Below, one piece after another: positions 10,469-21,098 of a stretch of 64,000 bases of DNA; positions within the stretch are counted from its first letter, which is position 1, and each line of letters begins with the position of its first letter. This DNA comes from Phialocephala subalpina (lineage: Eukaryota > Ascomycota > Leotiomycetes > Helotiales > Mollisiaceae). Below the pieces are notes generated by a model. It saw only the letters and a program-made list of their open reading frames with translations. It was not told the origin of the DNA and ran no database searches. The translations under genes were made by a program, and so were the position numbers. The DNA lies in the NCBI GenBank assembly GCA_900073065.1, contig FJOG01000005.1:1479420-1543419 (forward strand), in the 5' to 3' direction.

Positions 10469-11800
10469 ATTCGTGGCGGAAGGTAGGACAATGAGCGGGG
10501 TGGGAGGATAGGACTATGGCCCAAAAGCAATGGATATAGGATGCGAATCACCCAGAATCTCTGGGACAATGACATTCTGAAGTTTGGGAGTCAGTTTCGT
10601 TGTGCGGTAGTCATCTGGGTATGGGAGTAATCACTCGATAGCGTTCTGATTCGGCATCTCCTATATGAAAGCTAATTCCAAATGTTCTAATCTTGAAGGG
10701 ACATCGTCTTCAACATCTAACATCTCAACTATGGAAGTCTCATACGCAAAATAACAAAGGAGCAAACATGCGGCAAAACCAGCTGAAGTTTTGGGACCAA
10801 CTTCAACATCGTCAAAAAAGCCCTTAGAGCCAAACACAATGATAGAGGCTACCCCTTCTGCAGCAGGAGAATCGACATCGACAAAAACTGAGACGGCGAA
10901 AAGATACGAGAAAACATTGGCTTTCTGATTTGGACGTCTTTCTTCCTCTAAAGGGAGGCTCCATTGACGGAAACGAAGGAGTTGAGAGGTAGGTTGAAGA
11001 GCTTCTTGCAGCAACTTTCAAGATGGGGTTATGCAGAGGATAGGATGCACTTGCATAGTTTTCCAGACATGTACATCGGGCTTTGGTTGCTTCAAGCAGA
11101 TCGCAAGTTACACCACTCGAGGCGTATTGATTTTTCTCGGTCCCGAAGAGGTTCGGAGAGATCTGATAACCGATCAATTCATCCACTCCTTGTAGACTCC
11201 GCTCTTGCTCTAACCAACCAAATACCAACGAATAGAATCGTGAAGATTTCCCCTTGCATGATTACAGCATCCAGAACACTGTACTCAAAACATATTTTAC
11301 TTTTACTTGCTTTAATTGGGGCAAAAATGTGCATTTTAGTGAGAATCACGTGAAGCCCCTTTAGTGTAGCCCCTGTTCACTCGTACACTAAACCTCGCCA
11401 AGAGCTGTCAACCAAGCATCGGAAGCCTCCAACCACCGACAATGATGTGCCAACCCTTATAAAACTGGGAAGAAATACGGCATGGAGTTTCCGATCTCCT
11501 TTGCGAATGTACGATGGCGTATCAGAGGTGGGCTTTCTCGCACTCGTTACCCCACTTGGATATTACGGAGTATACCTTACGCGTCAACATTCCGACCCTC
11601 GATTTTCCCCAATCCAGTAACCCTATCATCTCCATATGTCTCTTGGAGCTTGGCCACAAGATCCCTAAGAGGGACAAGATCTATGGCGTGCTCTTGGCAT
11701 TGCACTGCCTCATTCTTCAAACATGATGGCTTTGGGAAGTTTCGTCCCTTCTTCCTCTTCATCCTTTGGATGATGAGGGGCTGTCTGCGTAGTTGATATC
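10469..11800. other. 1.3 kb without a confident gene
   Basis: Several short frames overlap on both strands (for example 11514-11726 on plus, 70 aa, and 10661-11014 on minus, 117 aa), but none shows a family motif or a clear gene structure. A TATAAAA is seen at about 11459. A small unrecognised gene is possible. Confidence 0.35.
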
Positions 11801-13684
11801 ATGAAGTTTGCTATCTTTGCTACTCTGCCAGCTGCAGTGAGAGCGCTGTCTTTCAGCGCCTATGATCTGGGGCTTAATGGCATTTATCCCCACCAGAATT
11901 ATCTAACATTAGGTCAACCGTCTCCTTGGGTACAGATCGCGCAGTGGGATTCAAGATGCGAGAGCGATGGCGCGGTGGTCCTCCTTAGTCCTCGCGGGGC
12001 CTATGTTCCGAATCCAGGTCCAGTCATTGTCGATACACGAGGCGAATTGATCTGGTCGGAGGGCAAATATGGGCAGGCGATGAATCTGCAGGTGCAGAGA
12101 TACAAAGGGCAAGACTATTTGACATTCTGGTCTGGCACAAGTCATGGAGCACATTCAAACGGGTCTTACTATATGGTGAGTCTTGTCAATGGGATCTGCC
12201 ATCCAAGTCTAACATGGGATCAGCTTGATTCGACCTACGAACTTGTTCATAAAGTATCTGCAGTTGGAGCAGACCTAGCAGGCGACCTCCACGAATTCGA
12301 AATCACAGACGACGGTACCGCCCTCATTACCCTATACCAAGACGTCGAAATAGACTGCACATCATTGGGCTTCGAAGGCAAATGCTGGATCAACGACTGC
12401 TTGTTCCAAGAAATCGACATCGAGACCGGCAATCTGATATTTCAATGGCAAGCTTCCGACAACGTTCCCCTGACGGACTCATACAAGGACAGAGGTGGTG
12501 ATGGAAAGACACAAGAGACATCCTACGACTTCTTCCACCTCAACAGCATAGAGAAGGACTCGACAGGCAATTACCTGATCTCATCGAGGCATATGCATGC
12601 CATCTACTACCTCGATCGCACCGGCAATATACTATGGACATTAGGCGGCAGACACAGCGACTTCACAGACCTATCTGATGGCTACGCATCCAACTTTCGT
12701 TGGCAACACCACGCAAGATGGCACGAAAATCGCACCATGTCTCTCTTCGACAACAATGGAAACAATGTCTTCCACTCCCGTTCCGAACACAGTCGAGGCA
12801 TGACGATCTCTCTCGATCTCGAGAAGATGACCGTCGAGCTGCAGAACACATACGTACATCCCGACAAGATCCTCGCGATCTCTCAAGGCTCGATGCAAGT
12901 CATACCAGAAACAGGACATGTTCTCGTCGGATGGGGAAACACACCAGCATACACCGAATTCACAGCAGACGGAGAAGTCCTTTGCAGCATGTATTTTGGC
13001 GCTTTGCTGTTCTCTGAGATCTTGGACTTGGGATGGGTGAAATCATACAGAGCGTTTAAGAGTCATTGGGTTGGGAAACCGAAGGTGCCTCCTGATATTG
13101 CGGCAAAGGGTGGCGAGGTGTTTGTTAGCTGGAATGGAGCTACCGAGGTTGCGATGTGGAGGTTGCAGAGCGCTGAGACGCCGGATGCCGTCGATGGAGA
13201 TTTCGTGGATGTTGTGGAGCTGCCAAAGGATGGATTCGAAACTACGTTCGTGTCTGATAGGGTTGAGGACTACTTCGTTCGTGCTATTGCGCTCAATGTG
13301 GCTGGGGACGTGTTGGGAGTTACAAAGGTCATTGATACGTTCTCTCCACCTGCTGTAAGTCTCGACTATCTGCCAAATGAGGCAGGGAAGTTCTTGAAGC
13401 TGACTAGTCTTATCAAGATCCCGACTTGGTCCATCTTCCTCTTCCTCGCCAGCTTTGCCCTCGCCGGCCTCCTTGTCTGGACCTACCGAAGGACGCTTTG
13501 CGACCAGGCCTCGAAGTTCTCGAGCGCTATCAAACAACGACGGACTGGAAACAACCAACCTGTATACGAATTGTTGGAGTCACAACCAGACCAGGATGAA
13601 CCAGAAGAGACTTCGATTACGAAAAAGCCAAACAAGGCCTCGTGGATACGACTGTTGCCTTTTCTACGCTTCCCAAGATTTTGA
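11801..13684 (+). CDS. Arylsulfotransferase (ASST)-family secreted type I membrane protein
   Basis: Single exon, 627 aa. A signal peptide covers about residues 1-16. The body resembles the fungal ASST-type six-bladed propeller family: GDLHEFEITDDGTALIT, DFFHLNSIEKDSTGNYLIS, SSRHMHAIYYLDRTGNILW, WQHHARW, and GSMQVIPETGHVLVGWG. One TM helix lies near residues 545-567, followed by a basic, charged cytoplasmic tail. Bacterial ASST transfers sulfate between phenols through an active-site His. Here His-rich motifs are present in the matching blades, but the fungal substrate is unknown. The ectodomain should face the wall or a vesicle lumen. Confidence 0.85.
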   Translation: MKFAIFATLPAAVRALSFSAYDLGLNGIYPHQNYLTLGQPSPWVQIAQWDSRCESDGAVVLLSPRGAYVPNPGPVIVDTRGELIWSEGKYGQAMNLQVQRYKGQDYLTFWSGTSHGAHSNGSYYMVSLVNGICHPSLTWDQLDSTYELVHKVSAVGADLAGDLHEFEITDDGTALITLYQDVEIDCTSLGFEGKCWINDCLFQEIDIETGNLIFQWQASDNVPLTDSYKDRGGDGKTQETSYDFFHLNSIEKDSTGNYLISSRHMHAIYYLDRTGNILWTLGGRHSDFTDLSDGYASNFRWQHHARWHENRTMSLFDNNGNNVFHSRSEHSRGMTISLDLEKMTVELQNTYVHPDKILAISQGSMQVIPETGHVLVGWGNTPAYTEFTADGEVLCSMYFGALLFSEILDLGWVKSYRAFKSHWVGKPKVPPDIAAKGGEVFVSWNGATEVAMWRLQSAETPDAVDGDFVDVVELPKDGFETTFVSDRVEDYFVRAIALNVAGDVLGVTKVIDTFSPPAVSLDYLPNEAGKFLKLTSLIKIPTWSIFLFLASFALAGLLVWTYRRTLCDQASKFSSAIKQRRTGNNQPVYELLESQPDQDEPEETSITKKPNKASWIRLLPFLRFPRF

Positions 13685-15019
13685 GCTTCGAAGAGAAGGT
13701 CATTTATAATGTATACGATTCTCATACTTGGAATCCGTTGTTGTGCCGCTAGAATCCCTTGTCATTGAGTTGGTTCTTCTGAGATTTACCTGCTACTTGC
13801 TAGCAAGCGTCTGTCGTAGGTTCCAATTCTTGAATATTCTTCGTTCTTGTGTTCTAGTCTTTTTTTCCTAATAACCCTCTTTCTTCACCTGCAAAGACCT
13901 CGCTTCAATTGTAACTCCCTCTTTCACCCACAGAGACTCATCGCAACATCCTTGTATTCACCAAGCTAGGCTAAAAGGAGGTAGTGTATCTGTTCGAACT
14001 TTGTACTCGACCGCATGAGATGTGCAACGAAACGGTGTCGTTGTCCTGCTTGGGTTGGGACATCCTCTTTCAAGAGAAGCCCGGGTAGTAGCTAGGCCGA
14101 AAGAAGACAAGGTGAAGCCACTGGAATGTCGCGCTGCTAAGCAGATGTGCAACGAAAGTTTTCATTGTTCTTCCTTTTGTGGGACTTCTTACTTTGATGT
14201 ATGTGTTGGCATTTTCGGCTTCGACGCAAGCCAAAGGAAGACGAGGCGGGGCACTTCAGGCTCCTGCGCCGTCAAGCAGATACGCAACGAACATGTATAA
14301 AACCTTTCGTTGATTGTCTGTGTCGGTAAGGCCCTGTTCAGGCTGTAGCTAGCGCCGACCTGGATACGCAACCAAACCTTGTTTCTAGCTTTCGTTGCAT
14401 ATCTACGTTCGGTCGGCAAGAATAACGCCTCTAAATAGATACGCAACGAAGTTGGATAAACAGCTTTTGTCGCACATCTACGCTGGCAAGGCTTGGTCGG
14501 TCTGTGCTTAACAAGGGCGTAGATGTGCAACGAAAGTTCCCCATGGTCACATTGGTGATGGGACTTCTACCCGCTCTGGCACATGTGTTGACTGCTTCAG
14601 TTTAATATCTATGCTTGTGTATGGACTAGGCCTTAACGAGATAAGATCGAGACACTACGGAATCCGATGCGTTGTGAGATGTGCAACGAAACTTTTCATT
14701 GTCCCTGTGGAGTTGGGACATTGATACTAACTTCCCTTGACATAGGATTCTGCAGGGGTTACCTTTGAATCTACTCGAAACTGGGAGCAGCTCCGTTCGA
14801 GACATTGCTAGGTATGTTTCACACAAAGAGAAAGGATTATTGGAATTGGATCGAAGCATCGCTCTACTTTGCAGATCTCGAAGCATCTTCGATCCACTCT
14901 CAACCCCTCGCTTCCGCCTACTCGCCCCTATTTATTCACTCAACTCACTGTTCTCCCATTCTCTTCCTTCTTTCAACCAAGGAAAGACCTTCGAAAGAAA
15001 GACCACTCGAAAACCAACC
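13685..15019. other. Intergenic region carrying a hairpin-repeat cluster
   Basis: No gene supported. Most of it is occupied by the dispersed hairpin repeats annotated separately at 14018-14730. The remainder is the terminator of the ASST gene and the promoter and leader of the FG-motif gene. Confidence 0.6.
14018..14730 (+). repeat. Cluster of seven AGATRYGCAACGAA hairpin repeats
   Basis: The 14-mer AGATGTGCAACGAA or AGATACGCAACGAA occurs at about 14018, 14143, 14278, 14363 (two changes), 14437, 14521 and 14677, always in direct orientation. Most copies are followed within 10-30 nt by an inverted partial copy (for example TTTCGTTGCATATCT at 14390-14405 and TTTTGTCGCACATCT at 14465-14479), so each unit can fold into a hairpin. 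Four units (14018, 14143, 14521, 14677) are also followed by GGGACWT. Unit spacing is irregular, 74-156 bp, so this is a cluster of short elements and not a simple satellite. It differs from a CRISPR array in its irregular spacing, degeneracy and eukaryotic host. Confidence 0.75.
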
Positions 15020-16114
15020 ATGTTCTTCGCTCCGCCTCGCGACATCCAGGGGGAACAGCGCGATCAGACTTCTCGCGGTGGTGGCAGCGTGTTGTTTGGA
15101 ATAGCGTCAACTACCCAAACAGCACATCCTAGCAACACCAGTGGTGGTGGCCTGCCCGGGAATTGGCCTTCTTCAAACCCTGCGTTTGCGGCTCCAGCAG
15201 CATCATCAGCCGCACATGGCCCAGGGCCACAACTCAGCACTGCTTCTGGCAGAGGCTTATTCGGAAACATGGCGCCATCCACTATCCAAAATCCAACGCA
15301 AGCAAGACCAAATACTTCCCGCGCTTGTTGTCCAGCAGCGAACAGCGATGGCGGTGACTTTTCTGGAACCACAACGCCACCAACAAACTCCAACCCGAGT
15401 TCCTTATTCGCTCTACCAGGAACACAGAGCACCCAAGCCCAACCACCACTATTTGGTGGGGGACCTGGTGGATTTAGATCGAGACCTAGCACCACCTCCC
15501 AGACCTCTGTTGTTACTAGTCGTGGCATATTTGGAGACTTGAATCCCAGCTTCCAGCAGTCGGCACAGACTGCATCAACATCAAACCCTTCCGGGATCAC
15601 TCTTTGCTGGAACAAACCAAATTGCCTGAAGCCCAACAGCCTCTTACCGCATAGCGGCGGCGGCTCGTCTGGAACTTCCAACTCCTCGCAGTCGGCCCGG
15701 TCCGATATCATGAAGACGGAGTCAAAACTTAGGATTGAGTTGATGAAAGAGGAACACGCTGCTCGCCTCTTACAAGATCAAGGACTCTTCGAACTCATAA
15801 GCCTCCTTTTACAACAAGAATCAAGCACCAGATATCTGCTCGAGAGGGAACTCCACGGAGCAAAACTCGCAGCTCTTGCCGAAGTGATGAAGCTGACGAA
15901 ATCTGTACACGAAGAAGAGAGAGAAGCGAGGATTAAGGCAGTTGAGCATGACGGAAGGGTTACGAGGGAGTGTATCAGGGAGTTTTACTCGTTGAGGGTG
16001 AGGAATGAGGTGGAGTTGCAGGAGTTGAGGAAGGAGGATTGGGAGTTGGAGAAGGATGAGTACAATGATGAGCTGGATGGGAAGTGTGAGGGTGGCTGGG
16101 CCACTGACCTCTAA
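15020..16114 (+). CDS. FG-motif protein with C-terminal coiled coil (nucleoporin-like composition)
   Basis: 364 aa from the ATG at 15020 (good AACCAACC context); frames upstream lack a better start. Residues 1-220 are Gly/Ser/Thr/Pro/Asn/Gln-rich and disordered, with scattered FG-type motifs (VLFG, GLFGN, LFGGG, GIFGD). Residues about 225-350 are highly charged and predicted helical or coiled coil (KLRIELMKEEHAARLLQDQ and onwards). This order, an FG-rich head and a coiled-coil tail, recalls FG nucleoporins such as the Nup62/Nsp1 group, but the number of FG motifs is low and no diagnostic domain is seen. It could equally be an unrelated low-complexity protein. Confidence 0.6.
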   Translation: MFFAPPRDIQGEQRDQTSRGGGSVLFGIASTTQTAHPSNTSGGGLPGNWPSSNPAFAAPAASSAAHGPGPQLSTASGRGLFGNMAPSTIQNPTQARPNTSRACCPAANSDGGDFSGTTTPPTNSNPSSLFALPGTQSTQAQPPLFGGGPGGFRSRPSTTSQTSVVTSRGIFGDLNPSFQQSAQTASTSNPSGITLCWNKPNCLKPNSLLPHSGGGSSGTSNSSQSARSDIMKTESKLRIELMKEEHAARLLQDQGLFELISLLLQQESSTRYLLERELHGAKLAALAEVMKLTKSVHEEEREARIKAVEHDGRVTRECIREFYSLRVRNEVELQELRKEDWELEKDEYNDELDGKCEGGWATDL

Positions 16115-16792
16115 GTGCGGCGGTTGAGAGGTGTGGGTTTTTGTTGAGGTGTGGGAGAAGGGGATAGATGGTTGTTGGAGTATTATGGGTTGCCACTTGG
16201 AGGATTGGACGTGTATAGATTGGGGAGAGCGGAGTTGGGAAGAGTGCCTAGTCACGCTTGTGTGTTCGTCTTCGATTAGACTGATATTCGTTATTTTGAC
16301 TGACTTTCTACGTTTTCAGTTGTCTTGAGATGTCCGAAAAATGACTGACGTGAATTTCCAGTGCTTCACCTTCTCGTGTTTGATTGTCTCTATTGAACTC
16401 CTCCCAAGGTGAAGTTGTGGTTCCTCTTCACAAGATTTCTTTAGCTTGGAAGCATTGTTGTCCCTTTCCAAGGGAATGAAAGAATCGTTTGATACTTATG
16501 CTATTCTTTGAGAAGAAATGAAGGCGTCTGAAGGTGTTACTGCTCACATGCATACTTCGTCCCCTTCATTTCCTTAAACATCAAGTACAGCGATGCAATG
16601 ATTGCTATACATCTAAACCACAAAGCAACCTTCAGCATAGCCAGCTTGCTTTCAACGCAGCGGTCTATAACAGCGCATCAATCCACTCCTCATCATCTAT
16701 CCACACGCTCTCTAGGTCACTTCACAAAAACAACCTCAGCAAAGAACGAGACTTGAACTTCACGAAACTCTCAGAGCAAAGGAGCGTCCAAC
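16115..16792. other. Intergenic, no supported gene
   Basis: About 680 bp between the FG-motif gene and the proline-rich ORF. I see no gene or repeat in it. Confidence 0.45.
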
Positions 16793-17220
16793 ATGGAACA
16801 ACCTACCAACTCCGACTCTCCACCCCCGATCCCACCTCGCAACCCTCTCCGCCTCAGCCAAGAACCCAAACCTCCAATCCCACCTCGCAATCCTCAACGA
16901 CTCGGCCAACAACTTAGCTCTCCTATCCCCAAGTCTCCCGAGCCCAAAGACCAGTCATCGAAGAACGACAGCACTGAGAACTAAAGACAGAAGACAGCGA
17001 GTGTGAGTTTGCGGGCGTAGATGATTCGTCGTTGCTAGGATTGGGCCAAGATAGGCTTGATACTGTGAAGGAGAGGAGAATGGTTGAGGAGACGGAGAAG
17101 AAGGTTTTGACTGAGAAGGTGGATGGATTGATGGTAGGGGATGAGAAGAAGAAGAAGATGGAAGATGGCGACGGATATGTGGTTGATAAAGAGCCTGAGG
17201 ACGACTCCGTTGATAAGTAG
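16793..17220 (+). pseudogene. Proline-rich ORF with SH3-ligand motifs, frame broken near 16980
   Basis: The first frame (16793-16984) encodes 63 aa with a repeated PPIPPRNP-x-RL unit, which fits PxxPxR SH3-binding ligands, and stops at a TAA. A second frame, open from about 16980 to 17220, encodes a Lys/Glu/Asp-rich tail ending ...DKEPEDDSVDK. No splice site joins them: the stop lies before any GT donor. A one-base change near 16975-16985 would connect both into one protein of about 140 aa. It may be a young pseudogene, a sequencing error, or two unrelated small frames. Confidence 0.4.
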
Positions 17221-17676
17221 TGTGGCATCGTGGAGAAGTTCTGTCCCGAGACGGTCGTTACGGGAAGAACACCAAGCCGATGACCATGTACTCTCCGAAT
17301 CAAGTGCCGTGCTTCGGCTGATGTTCTTTTCATGATTACCAGGCAATTCAGCGAGCCCATGTCTTGATTGCCCGAATGCGGGGTCAGTAGATTGATGACC
17401 AGGGGAGCTCATGGGCGTTTCTCGGCTCAATCCGACATCCTGATATCAACCATCGCGGCAATTGCTACAAAATGTGAAATTTTCTGCCATAATTGCTAGA
17501 TTGATGGTCTGAAATTCTTCTTTTGAAATGTGATGCCTCCCATCCTGCCTTTGGTAGTCCTTCTCTCAGAAGTTCTATGTGCACACTTGATGGAGAGCAA
17601 TTATCCTTCGCAAAGCCCTCAAATGTCGCGAGCCATAGCTCCAAAGATGAGGATCCGTAAGGGCGCCACAGCAGGA
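17221..17676. other. Intergenic, promoter of DUF8021 gene
   Basis: About 450 bp with no supported gene. The open frame continues upstream of 17677 to 17530, but the signal peptide starts at 17677. Confidence 0.45.
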
Positions 17677-18531
17677 ATGGCATCGAGAATTCTGAGAGCT
17701 CTGGTGATAGTCAGCACCGTCATCCAAACCGCCTCTGCCATCCCCTCGAGTAAAATCGCATCGGACACAGGATGCGACAGAACAGCTCTGTTGGCCGTAG
17801 CAGATGCCTACGTCGCAGCTCAAATTGCAGGAACACTCGATTCTCTCAAATCGGTCCTGGCAGCGAATTGGACCTACCAAGAAAACAACAAAGAAGCCGA
17901 CGCCTCCAAGTCCGTGCTGAGCAAGGCTCTCAAGATCGATCACCGACAGACAAACGTCGACACCACATTCTGCGCGACCTACACCGAGCTCATCATCGCC
18001 AACTCCGCAAACCCTTACGTGATCGGAACCCAAATCCACCACAATCCAGCAGATACAAAGGTCAAATTGATAGATTCCATCGTCTCAACCACCAACTCCT
18101 GGCTTTTCGACGCCAAGAAAACACTTCAACACGTTTTGGAGGAAAAATGGGACCTGATACCAGAAGGCAAGCGGGACAGCCGGGCTGTGATTCAAGTAGC
18201 AGGCGATGCATACATGGACATGTGGTCCAACTCTACCTCTGCCGATGCCGTCCCTTGGGGAACACCTTGCACCCGTCTCGAAGGCTCGCAATATACGGGG
18301 AAGGGTAAGCCTGATGATAGCTGTAAGCCGGGGATTCCGAGCAATCATAATCAGAAGCCGAATGTGGATAGGAGGTATGTGGTTGATGAGAGCATGGGGA
18401 GTGTGAGCATCTTTTGTGTGTGGGAGCATATGATGAATGCGAGTGATAGCCATGAGTTTCGGTTGGAGGGAGGGAAGCTGAGGTTTGTGCATACGATGAC
18501 AGTTTGTGGGGGGCAAGTGTGTAAGCTGTGA
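17677..18531 (+). CDS. Secreted DUF8021-domain protein
   Basis: 284 aa, single exon. I chose the ATG at 17677 because it puts a signal peptide (ASRILRALVIVSTVIQTASA) at the N-terminus; the frame is open further upstream. The mature part matches the fungal DUF8021 family as I know it: CDRTALLAVADAYVAAQ, LAANWTYQENNKEAD, LSKALKIDHRQTNVDTT, VPWGTPCTRLEGSQYTGKG, GIPSNHNQKPNVDRRYVVDE, FCVWEHMMNASDSHEFRLE. Conserved Cys residues suggest disulfides. The family is secreted and of unknown function, with a fold thought to resemble SnoaL/NTF2-like proteins. It converges with the minus-strand gene ending at 18627. Confidence 0.82.
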   Translation: MASRILRALVIVSTVIQTASAIPSSKIASDTGCDRTALLAVADAYVAAQIAGTLDSLKSVLAANWTYQENNKEADASKSVLSKALKIDHRQTNVDTTFCATYTELIIANSANPYVIGTQIHHNPADTKVKLIDSIVSTTNSWLFDAKKTLQHVLEEKWDLIPEGKRDSRAVIQVAGDAYMDMWSNSTSADAVPWGTPCTRLEGSQYTGKGKPDDSCKPGIPSNHNQKPNVDRRYVVDESMGSVSIFCVWEHMMNASDSHEFRLEGGKLRFVHTMTVCGGQVCKL

Positions 18532-18626
18532 TGGGAAAGGACTCATTCGATGACAAGGGTGAGATCGTGTGTTTGAAATCGCAACGAATAAGAAGGGACT
18601 TGTATGAGACGCACAAATCCTAAGGG

Positions 18627-20023
18627 TCATCCTTCTCGCTCTCTCTTCTGGTAGATCGCTAGGGCGTCTGCCCATTCCGAATCAACTTCTGTGACCGTCT
18701 TCGCTTCCGCTGCAGCTTCCGGTGGCGAGTTGAAAATGCTTTTAGTACCCGAAGTATTCGAGTCGGAAAGTTCCACTGCATGGATAACCTCACCCTGAAA
18801 GACACATCGAATTAGTTGTGAAAGATGGAATCGGGGCTACTACCTCACATTCTTGAGACAATCTTTGAGAGGCACGTCTGCAGGTATTGGATCAGCAACA
18901 ATTCTTCTCGTTGATTTGTGTTCGGGGACATACCGTTGGGAACAAATTCCAGTTTGCTCCTTTGAAGAAGCAATTTGGTTGGATCGAACATCTCAAGACA
19001 AGAAATTCGAGAAGATCTTCCACTGAATCCTTTGGCCAACAAATGAACCTCGTCCGCTTGGCATGTTGCCCCAGGGACCGTATCGAGAGGAAGTCTGGCT
19101 CATCTCCTGAACGGTACAGGAAAGCGAGATCCGGGTCCAGATCTAATATCCTCCCTAGTTTAAGAGCCGGTGACTTGACCTTCTGTCCAATTGCTGTAGT
19201 TCCATTGGATGAACGTTCAGCATCCTCTAATTCAAACGCTTTTCGCTTGATGAGGACCCTGAGAATCGTGATTTGCTGAGGTGTAGCTGGCATTTCCATA
19301 GTCTCGGAGGCCGCGTATGTTGTATCAAGGTATCGTGGTCTATCTTGATGGATGGATGCATACGATGGTGAGGCATGTCGTCCAACGACTACAAAGTTGG
19401 TCTTGGAGCGACACAGCATCGACAATGCTGGCAGTCGCGCCTTGTATATGGTCAAAAGAAAGCGCTTCGGATGTACGTGAATTTGCTGAGTCCACAAGAG
19501 TTGAGGATGACTGTTGACTTCCCATCAATTTCGAGCGTAGTGCCTGTCGGTCGCACGTCGCTTGGTTGTGGTAATCTCTCATCTTCTGGCCGATCTCTTC
19601 AATGGTTTGCACTGCCAGCCTCTGCCCCTCTCCTATACCTCTCAAAGTGTCACGAAATCCACCCATTTGGTCGACGAGTACCAAGTTGAGGTGAATGCTG
19701 AGTCTGATCGTATACTCTCCCAGGCGAATTTCTAGCTCTGCAATCTCGATACTGCCATAAGTCACTCGCTGCCACCACTCGGCACGATATCTAGACACAA
19801 GAGACTCGAGCTTTCTGAGAATACCTTTGAAACCTTTAGGTATGTCATTCAGAACCTACGTGGTGTCCCTTGACTCAAAAAAGGAACGATCCTTCTTCGT
19901 AACTCTCCCAAGGCGTTCAAAAATCTAATATGTTTAGTTAACTTACTCTCGAGCGCTTTGGAACTTCTCCGGCGCGTCAACGAACTTATCGATTATATCC
20001 CCAATTGACTGCGATATTACCAT
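18627..20023 (-). CDS. Multi-exon conserved fungal protein with helical N-terminus, function unknown
   Basis: The 3' exons are clear: 18627-18794, 18849-18877 and one ending at 18934, which give ...PGATCQADEVHLLAKGFSG..., ...KLEFVPND-VPLKDCLKN-GEVIHAVELSDSN... and end in ...WADALAIYQKREREG. A long helical segment at about 19420-19830 (VTYGSIEIAELEIRLGEYTIRL..., QTIEEIGQKMRDY) resembles the N-terminal helical domains of fungal STAND-type or adaptor proteins. An upstream segment at 19947-20023 (MVISQSIGDIIDKFVDAPEK) has the same look. The 5' and middle splice sites are unsettled: one apparent intron at 19925-19946 would be only 22 nt. Start and exon borders are therefore tentative. Confidence 0.45.
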
Positions 20024-21098
20024 CGTGAGCTTTGATTGTAGAGCCTCACTGCGGCTTCAAATGTCGCAAGGCGTGAACTGTAATACAAATGATCATCGGC
20101 AATTTCAAAAAACTGATAATAATGTAAATTAAACAAAACAATTGCAAAATTCTAATAATTAGTGATATAGTCGAGGTTAGCCCATTATGAAATGTTCGTG
20201 GAGCCGTCTTTGAGGTGGTTGCCTCGCTCAGTCTATCAAGCCACAATGCCAAGATGTTTCCAGAAGGTAGCCGTGATTGGCAGGAATGCAAATAAACAAG
20301 CAGTCTTTGGAAAATAAGATAGCTAGTACTCAAGATACAAATGAAGAGGCAAAGTGTTTTCATCCTCTCGGAGAAAATACGAGGGGAAAGTGACAAACAG
20401 CTGGCAACACGCGACTGCGAGCTGTCTCCTACACAAGACCGGGGATAGCCATGATCTCCATTGAGTACCATGTCAAATGAGCAAGAAACACCGGGACATT
20501 TGAGCTCTTGATATTCTCATCGCCTTGTGGTGTAGGAGGGGATGTACCGGTGTTACTTTCACGCGTCTTTGCTGTTGTGCATGCCATTTTTTTCGCGATC
20601 TGCCCAAAGGATGCTCGTTCCCTTGTGGTGGAGACAATGGCAACAAAGAAGTTGTAATGGTTCAAGGTCGTTGATTCTTCTTCGATGAAGAATGGCAAGA
20701 AGTGTTGAGGATGAGGAAGTTGTGATGAAAAATAAAGATTAATGCGAATACGAGATACGCGTGCCCCAGTTTTCTTCACAGGTATCACGTGCACTCAGTA
20801 CCCAAGCGCGCCTCACTTCTATTTTTTTTCTTCTTCTGCGCCATAGATAACCTCCTTCAACAATACTGGACACAGACTGCATAACAAAACTTCAATATGT
20901 CGGCGCCAACCGCCAAAGCCACGACGTCGTGGCTGCTCTCCGCGAGCTTCGGGCCTCGCCGCGGCTGCGATATCTTGCCGGTTCTTCAGCTCTTGACACA
21001 TAGATAAAGGCTGAGATGCCTCTCTCATCAGGAGGACGTTCAACAACGAATACTATAACATTCGTAGACATTTGAATTCAAAGAAAAGTAAGAACAAT
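20024..21098. other. Gap with small uncertain minus-strand frames
   Basis: On minus, an ATG at 20587 in good context opens a 52-aa frame (MACTTAKTRESNTGTSPPTP...). A second frame at 20046-20471 has two hydrophobic stretches (MKTLCLFICILSTSYLIF and LIIRILQLFCLIYIIISFL). They could be exons of one small membrane protein, but I could not join them with good splice sites. The right part is the promoter of the amidohydrolase. Confidence 0.3.

Noticed and set aside
13043..13558. 171-aa minus-strand frame
   Set aside because: Antisense of the arylsulfotransferase-like gene, whose coding signal is much stronger.
14018..14730. Possible CRISPR array
   Set aside because: Irregular spacing, divergent units, inverted copies and a eukaryotic host exclude it.
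15064..15711. 215-aa minus-strand open frame rich in Gly/Pro
   Set aside because: It is the exact antisense of the low-complexity head of the plus-strand FG-motif gene and shows no motif of its own.
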